Shown here in pieces: positions 43,274 to 51,590 of a stretch of DNA of 64,000 nt. This stretch comes from Chloroflexi bacterium HGW-Chloroflexi-4 (lineage in GTDB: Bacteria > Chloroflexota > Anaerolineae > Anaerolineales > Anaerolineaceae): NCBI GenBank assembly GCA_002840715.1, contig PHBW01000009.1, positions 108,489 to 172,488 on the forward strand, given 5' to 3'. The first letter of the stretch is position 1. Every line of letters starts with the position of its first letter. The position numbers and the translations under genes are program-made. The notes below the pieces were generated by a model that was given only the letters and a program-made list of their open reading frames with translations, did no database searches and was not told where the DNA came from.

Positions 43274-43362
43274 GCGTCAAATCCTTTTTAGTGGCCTTAA
43301 AATATCAGCCTTCTCCAAATTTCATTTTGGTTAATTATACCGCCGCAACAATTACATTTACT

Positions 43363-44358
43363 TTATTCTAAACTGACCGGAGAATTCAACAAGGCGGTTA
43401 GAAGTGTTACCGTCGCTTGAACATCATCCATATCCAATACTTCCGAAGGAGAATGCACATAACGGCAGGGGATGGAGAGTGCTCCGGTGGGCATTCCAGC
43501 TTTGCTGATCTGCATTACCTTTGCATCCGTGGTGCCAATATCCAAAACTTCGAGTTGGTAGGCAATGTTGTTCTTTTTGGCCGTTTCTTCCATCCACCTT
43601 ACCATACGTGGATCACTCAACATGCCCACATCACGTACTTTGATGGCCGGTCCTTTACCAAGGTCAACCTGCATTTTGACACCCACAATATCAAGCGAAG
43701 GGGTCACATCCAACGCTATGGCGAGGTCAGGTTCAATCTCGTAGGCTGCGGTTGTGGCGCCTTTTGATTGCACTTCTTCCTGTGTGCTGAAAACGAAGGC
43801 CAGTTCATGCGGGCTGTTTTTGATTGTTTTCATAACTTCGATCATCACAGCGCAAGAAACACGGTCATCCAGTGATTTGGCAGAAACTCGTTTGCCAAGT
43901 TCGACAAAACCTCGGTCAAATACACCGACATCCCCGATTTTCAATGGGCAGTCCTTGTCGCTTGCAGCACCCACATCAATGAAATGTTTATCTTGAGTCA
44001 TAATTTTATGCAGATCATCGGGGCGGTCCTGATTGATCACACCTCTCACACCGTTTAGAAATACCACCCGGCTGCCAACCAGATATTGGGGTAATATCGT
44101 GCCCAGATTTGAAAAGCGTACCAATCCATTTTTTTCAACATGACTGACGATCACGCCGATCTCATCCATATGCGCGGCAATCATAATGCGCAAGCCTTTA
44201 TCAGTCTTCTTTCCCATGGTCACGATCAGGTTGCCGAGCGCATCAACCTTGATATTGGTCGAGAGTGACGAAATCTCAGCCCGAATCACTTCGCGAATCG
44301 CGGATTCATACCCTGATGGTGACGAGGTTTCGGTTAGTTTTTTAATTAGGTTTTTCAT
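43363..44358 (-). CDS. M42 family aminopeptidase
   Basis: A 331-residue M42 (glutamyl/leucyl aminopeptidase-type) metallopeptidase, usually a tetrahedral dodecamer that trims peptides. Two-metal ligands and catalytic residues are visible: AAHMDEIGV, SLDDRVSCAV, STQEEVQSKGA, ALDVTPS and CRYVHSPSEVL. It is the last of three M42 genes in a row; 23 bases separate it from the next. Confidence 0.9.
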   Translation of the reverse strand: MKNLIKKLTETSSPSGYESAIREVIRAEISSLSTNIKVDALGNLIVTMGKKTDKGLRIMIAAHMDEIGVIVSHVEKNGLVRFSNLGTILPQYLVGSRVVFLNGVRGVINQDRPDDLHKIMTQDKHFIDVGAASDKDCPLKIGDVGVFDRGFVELGKRVSAKSLDDRVSCAVMIEVMKTIKNSPHELAFVFSTQEEVQSKGATTAAYEIEPDLAIALDVTPSLDIVGVKMQVDLGKGPAIKVRDVGMLSDPRMVRWMEETAKKNNIAYQLEVLDIGTTDAKVMQISKAGMPTGALSIPCRYVHSPSEVLDMDDVQATVTLLTALLNSPVSLE

Positions 44359-44381
44359 TTTGCTCCAATTCCTGGCGGGGA

Positions 44382-45464
44382 TTAAGCTCGATCACCAGAG
44401 AGGATTTCAGGGGTCACCGCTGCAAGTGCATTTTGCAGCAGGGTCAAAGTGTCTTGCCAGTCGCTGATACGGGCAACCATCACTGCGGTGTGAGCATAAC
44501 GCCCTGGAACAGAGACAGAGACAGATGGGATACCTCCGCGGGTCACATGAAGTGCTCCGGAATCCGTACCACCGCCGCCAGGTTGGCGGTATTGGAAGTT
44601 GATCTTGTTTTCTTCAGCAATGCGGGTCAAAAACCGAATCAAACGGGGATCAGAAAGAGTGCCTCTATCGGCAATATAGATCGCCGGTCCGCCGCCGAGT
44701 TTGCAATTATATTGAGTGTTTTCATTGCCATCAGGGCGTTCAAAATCAAATGCGGGTGTTGAATCCACGGCAATCGCCAATTGCGGGTAGAAATCGTAAG
44801 CCGCCACCATTGCACCGCGTAGGCCGATTTCTTCCTGCACAGTAAATGCCGTCAGTAATTCAATATGGTCTGGAGCAGTTCTCAGCAATTCGATCAAGGT
44901 TGCGCAGCCCAGGCGGTTATCGAGGGCTTTGGCAAAGATGGCATCCCCTGAACGGATAAATTTGGTGGCGTAAGCAGCGTAATCGCCGCGTTTGGCTTTG
45001 CCTTTGCCTGCCGGACCGAGATCAATGCGCATGCTTTGCTGTGAAATGACAGAATGCATTTCGTCATCCGTTGCCAGGTGAATGGGCTTGCTGCCGATCA
45101 CGCCGGGCAGTTTTTGGCTGCCGACACAAACAGGTTTTGAAACGAACTGGCGTTCATCGCCGCCGCCCACCTGCTCAAATTCATACAAACCATCGCCGTC
45201 TTCTTCAACGATCATGAAACCGACTTCGTCCATGTGGGCATCGAGCATGACCTTAATAGCATTGGGTTTTTTGGCGTGTTTGACCACCAGTAAATTGCCC
45301 ATGCCATCCACCTTGATCTCATCTGCATATGGAGCAACCTTTTTGCGGATGATCTCGCGGATATCTATTTCATTGCCAGAGACACCGTTGGCGTTGGTTA
45401 ACTCTTCCAACAGATCCAATTGGGCTTTGCCAACCTTGAATGTTGATTTGGTCTGAGGGCTCAT
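44382..45464 (-). CDS. M42 family aminopeptidase
   Basis: A 360-residue M42 peptidase, paralogous to its neighbours. It has DAHMDEVGFM, ALDNRLGCAT, TVQEEIGLRGAM, AVDSTPAFDF and PGRYAHTAVMVA, so all metal and catalytic positions are kept. Its start overlaps the stop of the preceding M42 gene by 4 bases. Substrate preference probably differs from its neighbours, but that cannot be read from sequence here. Confidence 0.9.
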   Translation of the reverse strand: MSPQTKSTFKVGKAQLDLLEELTNANGVSGNEIDIREIIRKKVAPYADEIKVDGMGNLLVVKHAKKPNAIKVMLDAHMDEVGFMIVEEDGDGLYEFEQVGGGDERQFVSKPVCVGSQKLPGVIGSKPIHLATDDEMHSVISQQSMRIDLGPAGKGKAKRGDYAAYATKFIRSGDAIFAKALDNRLGCATLIELLRTAPDHIELLTAFTVQEEIGLRGAMVAAYDFYPQLAIAVDSTPAFDFERPDGNENTQYNCKLGGGPAIYIADRGTLSDPRLIRFLTRIAEENKINFQYRQPGGGGTDSGALHVTRGGIPSVSVSVPGRYAHTAVMVARISDWQDTLTLLQNALAAVTPEILSGDRA

Positions 45465-46525
45465 GATGATTTCTCCTCAAACATTGATTTATATGAATCA
45501 GGATTCAGGTCGGTGATGAATTGCGCCAGCAGTCGGCCGGTGCGCGCAATATCTTTGAGAGAGGTCATTTCAACTGATGTGTGCATATAACGCAGGCTCA
45601 TACCAATAACCTGGGTGGGGATGCCGTTTGCGGAAATTTGCATGGCCATTCCATCTGTGCCAGAACTGGTTGGCATAGCTTCAATAAAATAGGGGATATC
45701 CAGCGCCTCAGCCAGCGAAGTCATTTTTTTGGTCAGCGCCGGGTGATTGTTGGCGCCCAAACCGATGGCAGGACCTTCTCCCAGAGGGAAGGTGCGGTAA
45801 TCGTTGGATCCAGGACCTTTTGCAAAGGTCACGTCCACGGCAAAGGCCAGGTCAGGTCGCACGCTAAAAGTGGATGTCGCAGCTCCAACCGCAAAGACCT
45901 CTTCTTGAACGGTGGCGGCTGCCACCACATTACAATCAAGATTGTAGTTCTTGATCTCTTCCAGGCAAAGCGTCAGCGCGGCCACGGAGGCGCGGTTATC
46001 CAGGCTGTGACCAGCGATATAACCACCGGTTAATTCAAACGGCGGCTGAGCGAATGAGATCACGTCGCCGGGTTTAACCAACCCATCAAGCTCTTTTTCG
46101 GTAAAACCGGTATCGACAAACAATTGGCTCTTTTCGGGAGCCTTGCTTGAGGTCTGGTTATTGATTAGCCTGTCTGGTATCAACTGAACCAAACCCGGCA
46201 AATCTATTTTGCCATGCACGGTGACCAACTGGCCTGGGAGCACGCGTGGATCAATTCCGCCAATGGTAGTGATAGATAATAATCCGTGTTCAACACTCTT
46301 TACCATCAATCCAATGGCATCCATGTGGGCAGCGATCATGACTGTGGGTCTTTTCTTTTTTGATGCAGCTTTGCGAAGGCCGTGCAAACTGCGCAGTGGA
46401 CTGATGGTTAATTCATCCACCAATGGGTGCCATTCTTCAGCAATGATTTCGCTGACGGATTGTTCGTAACCCGAAAGACCTGGTTTTGACAGTAATGTAA
46501 GCAGGAACGGCGTGATATCCTTCAT
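45461..46525 (-). CDS. M42 family aminopeptidase
   Basis: A 354-residue M42 peptidase, first of the three to be translated. Key segments are AAHMDAIGLMVKS, SLDNRASVAAL, TVQEEVFAVGAA, AVDVTFAKGPG and LRYMHTSVEMTS. It is more divergent than the other two. The Thr/Pro-rich protein gene ends 6 bases upstream. Confidence 0.9.
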   Translation of the reverse strand: MKDITPFLLTLLSKPGLSGYEQSVSEIIAEEWHPLVDELTISPLRSLHGLRKAASKKKRPTVMIAAHMDAIGLMVKSVEHGLLSITTIGGIDPRVLPGQLVTVHGKIDLPGLVQLIPDRLINNQTSSKAPEKSQLFVDTGFTEKELDGLVKPGDVISFAQPPFELTGGYIAGHSLDNRASVAALTLCLEEIKNYNLDCNVVAAATVQEEVFAVGAATSTFSVRPDLAFAVDVTFAKGPGSNDYRTFPLGEGPAIGLGANNHPALTKKMTSLAEALDIPYFIEAMPTSSGTDGMAMQISANGIPTQVIGMSLRYMHTSVEMTSLKDIARTGRLLAQFITDLNPDSYKSMFEEKSS

Positions 46526-46531
46526 TATTTC

Positions 46532-46924
46532 CTATGGTGTTGTGGTGGTTTCCACCACTACTATGGTTTCAGTTGCCGTTGGAGTTAAAGTGGCAGTAGC
46601 CGTGGCGGACGGTGTGGGTGAATTAGTGGGTGTGTTGCTCGGGATCACATAAGTGATTGTTGGTGAGGGAGTCAAGGTGATGGTGGCGGTTTCTGTGATG
46701 ATTGCAGGGCTGGTCGGGATGGGGGGAAGGGTTGAGGTGGGAATTCCTCCCCAGGGATCAAGTGTGGCGGTCAGCGTGATGGTTGGCGTAATGTTCTGTT
46801 GATCGATGACACTGTTGCCGATCCATAAAACGATCATACCCAGCAGATAGCAGGGCAATGTCGCAAATATGATTACGATAAGTGTTGAACGAAGCTTGTT
46901 CTTGCGAGCCGGATTTCGAACCAT
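46532..46924 (-). CDS. membrane-anchored Thr/Pro-rich protein
   Basis: A 130-residue protein: a basic N terminus, one membrane helix (about 13-36, STLIVIIFATLPCYLLGMIVLW), then an extracytoplasmic tail almost entirely Thr/Pro/Ser (TITLTPSPTITYV, TPTATET). The tail resembles the stalk in the TadE-like protein at 16611. It has no recognised domain and is perhaps glycosylated. It lies between the chelatase-like and M42 genes. Confidence 0.5.
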   Translation of the reverse strand: MVRNPARKNKLRSTLIVIIFATLPCYLLGMIVLWIGNSVIDQQNITPTITLTATLDPWGGIPTSTLPPIPTSPAIITETATITLTPSPTITYVIPSNTPTNSPTPSATATATLTPTATETIVVVETTTTP

Positions 46925-46962
46925 GGCCTAATTCTAACTCACCTTTTCATCATCGGCAGGGT

Positions 46963-47832
46963 TTATTTGAAATCCAGGGCTGCATTGGTGTTCACCTGTC
47001 GAATTTCTTGTTGAACAGTTACAAACAGGCTTTCGGCTTTAAGATCGGTAATGGTATAACAGGGGCATTTGAGGTGGTCTGCCAGCGCCTGGGCAAGACC
47101 CTGATCAAAGGCTGCGTGTTCCATATTGATCACCACGGAATGGACGTTGTCTTTGGCGATCATTTCAGCGAATTTATAGGCTTCATCCTGAGGCGGTTGG
47201 TGGCCGATAGACACGTTGCCAGCTCCGTCAGTAAGGATGATCAATAATGGCATGATCTCGGGGTGTAGATTCTTTTCTCTTTTCAACACTTCGTATGACA
47301 TCAACAATCCCGCGCTGAGCGGCGTTTTACCGCCCACTGGCACATCAGAAAGAGCTTCCTGAGCCAGCAGCACTGAATTTGTAGGCGGCAGCACCAGCGT
47401 TGCTTTACTTTTCTGAAATACGATCAATCCCACCCGATCGCGCCGTTGATAGGCATCGGTCAGAAGCGAGAGGATTGCACCTTTGGTGGCGGCCATGCGT
47501 TCAGCCACTGCCATTGACCAGGAGGCATCCACCAAAAACAGAATTAGATTGGCTGCTTTGCGCACCCTGATTTTTTTCATGTAATCACCGGGGCGGATGG
47601 CGAAAGCTACTTTGTTGCGTTCGCGGATCTCGCTGCGGTCGCGCTGAAAAGGCGCAGCCGCACGGATGGTGGCGTCAAAGGCCAAATCATTTGTGCGACC
47701 ATTGGCCGGTGTGGATTGAATATAACGTCCGCGTTTGCGTTCGGTGCGGGTCACAGAACGTCGGCCAGCATACGAGCGCATCATTTTATCCAGCGGCGTA
47801 TCCAGTTTGCGGGGGTTGAACTCTTCGCCCAC
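46963..47832 (-). CDS. VWA-domain part of a ChlD-like metal chelatase subunit
   Basis: A 289-residue frame from GTG 47832, holding a von Willebrand A domain with the metal site VDASWSM (DxSxS). It resembles the C-terminal half of ChlD/BchD. No ribosome site precedes GTG 47832, and the same frame stays open upstream to the slippery run in the preceding gene, coding a Pro/Glu-rich linker (EQAGEQTPEQGEPQPSPQ). It is therefore probably made mainly as the second half of a frameshift fusion of about 695 residues with the AAA+ protein. It would then act as the ChlD-type subunit of a magnesium- or cobalt-chelatase. Confidence 0.8.
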   Translation of the reverse strand: MGEEFNPRKLDTPLDKMMRSYAGRRSVTRTERKRGRYIQSTPANGRTNDLAFDATIRAAAPFQRDRSEIRERNKVAFAIRPGDYMKKIRVRKAANLILFLVDASWSMAVAERMAATKGAILSLLTDAYQRRDRVGLIVFQKSKATLVLPPTNSVLLAQEALSDVPVGGKTPLSAGLLMSYEVLKREKNLHPEIMPLLIILTDGAGNVSIGHQPPQDEAYKFAEMIAKDNVHSVVINMEHAAFDQGLAQALADHLKCPCYTITDLKAESLFVTVQQEIRQVNTNAALDFK

Positions 47833-47927
47833 AGGCGTCTTTTGACCGCCCGTCCACCAGAAGGCGTCGTTTTTATCAAATACATTTTGCGGGGAGGGTT
47901 GCGGCTCCCCTTGTTCAGGGGTTTGTT

Positions 47928-47958
47928 CGCCGGCTTGTTCCGGCGTTACGCTTTTTTT
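47928..47958 (-). promoter_or_regulatory. -1 programmed ribosomal frameshift signal
   Basis: On the minus strand, seven A residues (47958-47952) are read as CCA AAA AAA GCG TAA in frame 0. A -1 slip on A-AAA-AAA gives AGC GTA ACG and enters the VWA frame. After a 6-base spacer that contains the stop codon comes a GC-rich hairpin, CGCCGG / CCGGCG, with a 6-base loop, at 47945-47928. A second stem CCCCT / AGGGG follows. The same design is known for chlD genes. Confidence 0.75.
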
Positions 47959-49049
47959 GGGGATGAAGAGTCTTCGTCGCCCAATTCAGAGGTGGAGGGT
48001 TGATTGGTGCCGCTTGGGGTTCCGCCGGAGAGTTGTTCAATACGCTCTTGCAGTTCTTCCATGCCCATTTCTTCACGTTGGAAGGGACCGCTCTTGAGGC
48101 GGTGAGGCAGGGCTAGTTCAGCGGCCAAGGCGATATCCCGGTCGGTGATGGAGGTGCGTCCGTCAAAGGCAGCTTGCGCACGTGCAGTCTTGAGAATCAC
48201 CAGGTCAGAGCGGTGCCCGTCCACATTCAATGAAGAGGTCAGCGCAGCAATTGAAAGCAGATTTTGTTTGGTGTGGGTTACCTGGTCAACCAGATGGCGG
48301 CCTTTTTCGATCTGTTCTGAAAGTTCTTCTTCTTTGCCTTCAAAATCTTTTCTAAATGCCACAGCATCAGATTCATAAGCCAGGTTGCGTTCCATGATGG
48401 TGACGCGTTCGCGTGCATCACGAATACCGCGAATTTCAACGGAGAGGGCAAAGCGGTCGAGCAGTTGCGGCCGCAGATCGCCTTCTTCGGGATTCATGGT
48501 GCCTACTAATATGAAGCGTGCAGGGTGAGTGAAAGAAATTCCCTCGCGTTCCACATTGTTGACACCCATGGCGGCGGCGTCCAGCAGCACATCCACTACA
48601 TGATCGTCCAGCAGGTTGACTTCATCGATATAAAGCAAGCCGCGGTTGGCGGCGGCCAAAACACCGGGCTCAAAAGCTCTGACGCCCTTTTGAATGGCTT
48701 TTTCAATATCCAGGGTGCCCACCACACGGTCTTCGGTGGCAGATACCGGCAGGTTGATAAATGGCGTGTGGCGTGAAACGGATTTTAATTGTTCACCGGC
48801 GGCGGTACGGTCGCGGCATTCGGTGCACCAGGTGGTGGGTTTATCGGGATCGCAGCCAAAACGGCAGTTCTCAACCGTTTTTACTGATGGCAGCAGGGCA
48901 GCCAATGCGCGTGCGGCGGTGGATTTGGCGGTTCCGCGTTCACCGCGGATGAGGACGCCGCCAATGCGGGGGTCTACGGCGTTTAAGACCAATGCTCGCC
49001 GCATACGTTCCTGACCAACAACTGCAGTAAATGGATAGATTGCAGGCAT
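47946..49049 (-). CDS. ChlI/BchI-like AAA+ chelatase subunit, with frameshift to ChlD form
   Basis: A 367-residue AAA+ ATPase of the magnesium/cobalt chelatase I-subunit type. It has LIRGERGTAKSTAARAL (Walker A near 35-50), LLYIDEVNLLDDHVVD (Walker B), GTMNPEEGDLRPQLLDRFAL (sensor/arginine region) and a CxxxC... cluster CRFGCDPDKPTTWCTEC (about 62-78). The C-terminal helical domain ends in an acidic tail. Frame-0 translation yields an I-type subunit; -1 slippage would yield the I-plus-VWA D-type subunit. No CobN or BchH is in the window, so the metal is uncertain; cobalt is more likely in a non-phototroph. Confidence 0.88.
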   Translation of the reverse strand: MPAIYPFTAVVGQERMRRALVLNAVDPRIGGVLIRGERGTAKSTAARALAALLPSVKTVENCRFGCDPDKPTTWCTECRDRTAAGEQLKSVSRHTPFINLPVSATEDRVVGTLDIEKAIQKGVRAFEPGVLAAANRGLLYIDEVNLLDDHVVDVLLDAAAMGVNNVEREGISFTHPARFILVGTMNPEEGDLRPQLLDRFALSVEIRGIRDARERVTIMERNLAYESDAVAFRKDFEGKEEELSEQIEKGRHLVDQVTHTKQNLLSIAALTSSLNVDGHRSDLVILKTARAQAAFDGRTSITDRDIALAAELALPHRLKSGPFQREEMGMEELQERIEQLSGGTPSGTNQPSTSELGDEDSSSPKKA

Positions 49050-49147
49050 AAGGTTACTTCCTTGAAGATAAATTAGTTACTTAATTGAAGTTTACCATAA
49101 TCAAATAATCATTTCCTGTGCTTATTTAAAAGGTTAGACAAAAGAAA

Positions 49148-49172
49148 AACCGCCCTCAAAATGAAGGCGGTT
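49148..49172 (-). terminator. terminator after the DUF4190 gene
   Basis: Read on the minus strand, AACCGCC and GGCGGTT form the outer stem with an inner TCA/TGA pairing, followed by TTTTT. It lies 20 bases after the stop of the DUF4190 gene. Confidence 0.7.
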
Positions 49173-49191
49173 ATTTCGACGCGGTCGACTG

Positions 49192-49554
49192 TTACATCAG
49201 ACTTGGAATCAAGTAAGTGAAGCTGTCGAAACCATTTTCAAGGTTAAGATTGGCTCCAAATACGATGATCGCCACGGTCAAGAGAATGATTCCAAGGAGG
49301 GCTAAACCAAGCTGTACATAGCCCAGAATCAGTCCTGCCAAAGCCATACCGTTGCCGTTCAGTGTGTTGCCGCTGTCTCTGATTTCTTTTTTGGCCAGGT
49401 GGCCGGTAATGACTGCTGCGATGGCACCAATAAAGGGCAGAAAAGTCCATGCGACCAATCCAGAGACCAGGCTGACGATGGCCAACGCACTGTCCTTTTT
49501 GCCGTAGGGCATGGGGGGCAGAGTTACTTGTGTTTGATTTTCAGGTATTGTCAT
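49192..49554 (-). CDS. DUF4190 membrane protein
   Basis: A 120-residue protein: a Pro-rich polar N terminus, then two membrane helices. The signature SALAIVSLVSGLVAW ... GAIAAVITGHLAKKEIRDSGNTLNGNGMALAGLILGYV matches DUF4190. The function is unknown. A paralogue lies 104 bases upstream on the same strand. Confidence 0.8.
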   Translation of the reverse strand: MTIPENQTQVTLPPMPYGKKDSALAIVSLVSGLVAWTFLPFIGAIAAVITGHLAKKEIRDSGNTLNGNGMALAGLILGYVQLGLALLGIILLTVAIIVFGANLNLENGFDSFTYLIPSLM

Positions 49555-49658
49555 TTACTTTTTCTCCTATCAATTTCCTGTATTTGATCTTAAATAGATA
49601 TACGCGGCGTTTGATAGAAGGTAGCAAAAAAATCCATTAGATAAATAATCTTTCCTTA

Positions 49659-49997
49659 TTAATAAAGGCTGGTATTTATATTGTTGAACACATCAGACAC
49701 TGATCCGGCTGTCAAAGAAAGGATGGTAATAACACAAACACTCAAGATAAAAAGGCCAATTTGAACATAACCAAGGATTAATCCTGCAGTAGCCATGCCG
49801 TTGCCTTTGAGCATGCCGGCGCTCTTTTTGATCTCGTTTTTTGCAAGATGGCCAAGGATAACGGCCACGATAGCGCCAATCCCCCATAGAATCACATACG
49901 CTGAAATACCAAAGATCATGCTGAGTAGCGCCATGGTGCTGTCTTTTGGCTGGGTTGGGGTGGTGGGATACGGCTGTTGCGGAATCTGGTCTGTCAT
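49659..49997 (-). CDS. DUF4190 membrane protein
   Basis: A 112-residue paralogue of the product of 49192-49554. It has a Pro/Gln-rich N terminus (PQQPYPTTPTQP), then STMALLSMIFGISAYV ... GAIVAVILGHLAKNEIKKSAGMLKGNGMATAGLILGYV and a short extracytoplasmic tail. A good GGAG site precedes it. Probably an old tandem duplication. Confidence 0.8.
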   Translation of the reverse strand: MTDQIPQQPYPTTPTQPKDSTMALLSMIFGISAYVILWGIGAIVAVILGHLAKNEIKKSAGMLKGNGMATAGLILGYVQIGLFILSVCVITILSLTAGSVSDVFNNINTSLY

Positions 49998-50103
49998 CTT
50001 TTCTCCTTATGAATATGAAGACTAATATATTGATTATATATCGGGTTCAAAATATCAATCATCAATAATTACAACAAATGGCAGTGATTATTTATTCAGG
50101 CGG

Positions 50104-50109
50104 TATAAT
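50104..50109 (+). promoter_or_regulatory. -10 element of the B12-binding protein gene
   Basis: TATAAT, 29 bases upstream of the ATG at 50139. No good -35 is seen. The gap upstream (49998-50103) holds nothing else clear, and no cobalamin riboswitch is visible. Confidence 0.55.
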
Positions 50110-50138
50110 TGTTAACATCAATTCGTGAGGAGAAATCT

Positions 50139-50540
50139 ATGACGGATCGTAAAATTCGTGTCTTGATCGCAAAACCTGGTTTGGATGGTCATGATCGTGG
50201 AGCGAAGGTCATCGCGCGTGCTTTGCGCGACGCCGGCATGGAAGTGATCTATACCGGTTTGCGCCAAACCCCTGAAATGATTGCTGAAGCAGCCGTGCAA
50301 GAGAATGTGGATGTCATTGGTATGTCCATTCTTTCTGGTGCTCATTTGGTGTTGGTGCCAAAAGTGATCGATACGGTCAGAAAAACAGGTCTTACTGAGG
50401 TAGGTTTCTTCGTGGGCGGCATAATCCCTGAAGAAGATGTAGCTGTGCTCAAGGTAGCCGGTGTCAATGCAGTCTACGGTCCTGGCACTTCAACGGTCAC
50501 CGTGATTGAAGACGTTAAGTCTTTTGCCCACGCCGCCTGA
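50139..50540 (+). CDS. cobalamin-binding domain protein (methylmalonyl-CoA mutase C-terminal type)
   Basis: A 133-residue B12-binding domain protein. The signature [35 protein letters not shown] has the cobalt-ligand motif DGHDRG (DxHxxG), followed by [10 protein letters not shown] and GGIIPEEDV. It matches the small mutase subunit or the C-terminal domain of methylmalonyl-CoA mutase. Start at ATG 50139 with GAGGAG; the upstream ATG at 50109 overlaps the -10. The large mutase subunit is not in the window. The meaB gene follows 20 bases later. Confidence 0.92.
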   Translation: MTDRKIRVLIAKPGLDGHDRGAKVIARALRDAGMEVIYTGLRQTPEMIAEAAVQENVDVIGMSILSGAHLVLVPKVIDTVRKTGLTEVGFFVGGIIPEEDVAVLKVAGVNAVYGPGTSTVTVIEDVKSFAHAA

Positions 50541-50560
50541 GATTGTGAGCGCATGAATTA

Positions 50561-51556
50561 ATGAAATCATTAGAAGTCCTCTCCGCTGCAGGAAAATTGG
50601 CGTTATCGCGCCTGATCAGCGAAGTGGAAAATGAAACCAGCGCAGGCAGAACAGCGCTGGATGAATGTTTTTCCCGCTCCGGTAAAGCCCATCTGATTGG
50701 TGTCACCGGAGCCCCTGGTACCGGCAAGTCTTCGCTGGTCAATCGGCTGGCTCAGTTGATCAGGCGGGAGGGCAATCAAACGGTTGCCATAGTCGCCATC
50801 GACCCCTCCAGCCCATTCACCGGAGGTGCTATTTTAGGCGACCGAGTCAGAATGCGCGACCTGTCTGGAGATCCCGGCGTGTTCATCCGTTCGATGGCCT
50901 CACGCGGAGAACTAGGCGGCCTCGCACGCACAACCGCCGGTGTCGTGCAGCTTCTGGATGCAGCAGGGTATGACCTGATTCTGATTGAAACGGTCGGTGC
51001 CGGCCAATCTGAAGTGGATATAGCAAGACTCGCTCATACTACGATTGTGGTCGAAAGTCCCGGTATGGGTGACGACATTCAGGCCATTAAAGCCGGCATC
51101 CTTGAAATTGCCGATATTCTGGTGGTCAACAAGGCAGATCGCCCCGGCATTGAAAATACAGAACGCGCCTTACGGGCCAACCTTGAATTGGGTTATTCTC
51201 ATCGTGTTACCGGCAAAGCCGGACATGGTGGTTTTACAGAAGAAAACAAAGTAGTCGATGCTGAAGAGTGGGTTCCGCCGGTCATTAAGACCATAGCCAC
51301 TGAAGAAAGCGGCTTTCCAGAGTTGATCAAAGCCATTGTTGAGCACCGCAGCTACTTGCAAAAAACCGGTTTATTGGCACAACGTGAGCACGAACGTTTA
51401 ACAGATGAATTTGATCACATCTTGCGCCACACACTGGTGCAAAATTGGAAAGCACAAACTTCCGATGAGCATGTTCAACAAATAATGGACGCAGTTTATA
51501 AGCGCAAACGATCTCCAGCCAACGCCGTGGAAGAATTAACCAGAACTTCAAATTGA
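50561..51556 (+). CDS. meaB: methylmalonyl-CoA mutase GTPase chaperone MeaB
   Basis: A 331-residue G3E-type GTPase of the MeaB/ArgK family, which guards and reactivates B12-dependent acyl-CoA mutases. Walker A GAPGTGKSS (about 50-58), AIDPSSPFTGGAILGDRVRM, ETVGAGQSEVDI and NKADRPG (guanine specificity) are all present. It is linked to the B12-binding subunit gene upstream, consistent with succinyl-CoA/propionyl-CoA or isobutyryl-CoA metabolism. Confidence 0.93.
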   Translation: MKSLEVLSAAGKLALSRLISEVENETSAGRTALDECFSRSGKAHLIGVTGAPGTGKSSLVNRLAQLIRREGNQTVAIVAIDPSSPFTGGAILGDRVRMRDLSGDPGVFIRSMASRGELGGLARTTAGVVQLLDAAGYDLILIETVGAGQSEVDIARLAHTTIVVESPGMGDDIQAIKAGILEIADILVVNKADRPGIENTERALRANLELGYSHRVTGKAGHGGFTEENKVVDAEEWVPPVIKTIATEESGFPELIKAIVEHRSYLQKTGLLAQREHERLTDEFDHILRHTLVQNWKAQTSDEHVQQIMDAVYKRKRSPANAVEELTRTSN

Positions 51557-51590
51557 AAATAATGTCATTATTGATCTGTGAGGAGAGAAA

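Noticed and set aside
47830-47832. GTG 47832 as the main start of the VWA protein
   Set aside because: No ribosome site precedes it, and the frame continues unbroken upstream to a frameshift signal; kept only as the minimal coordinate.
49998-50138. Cobalamin riboswitch ahead of the B12-binding protein gene
   Set aside because: The leader is only about 25 bases after the likely start site and shows no B12-box-like structure.
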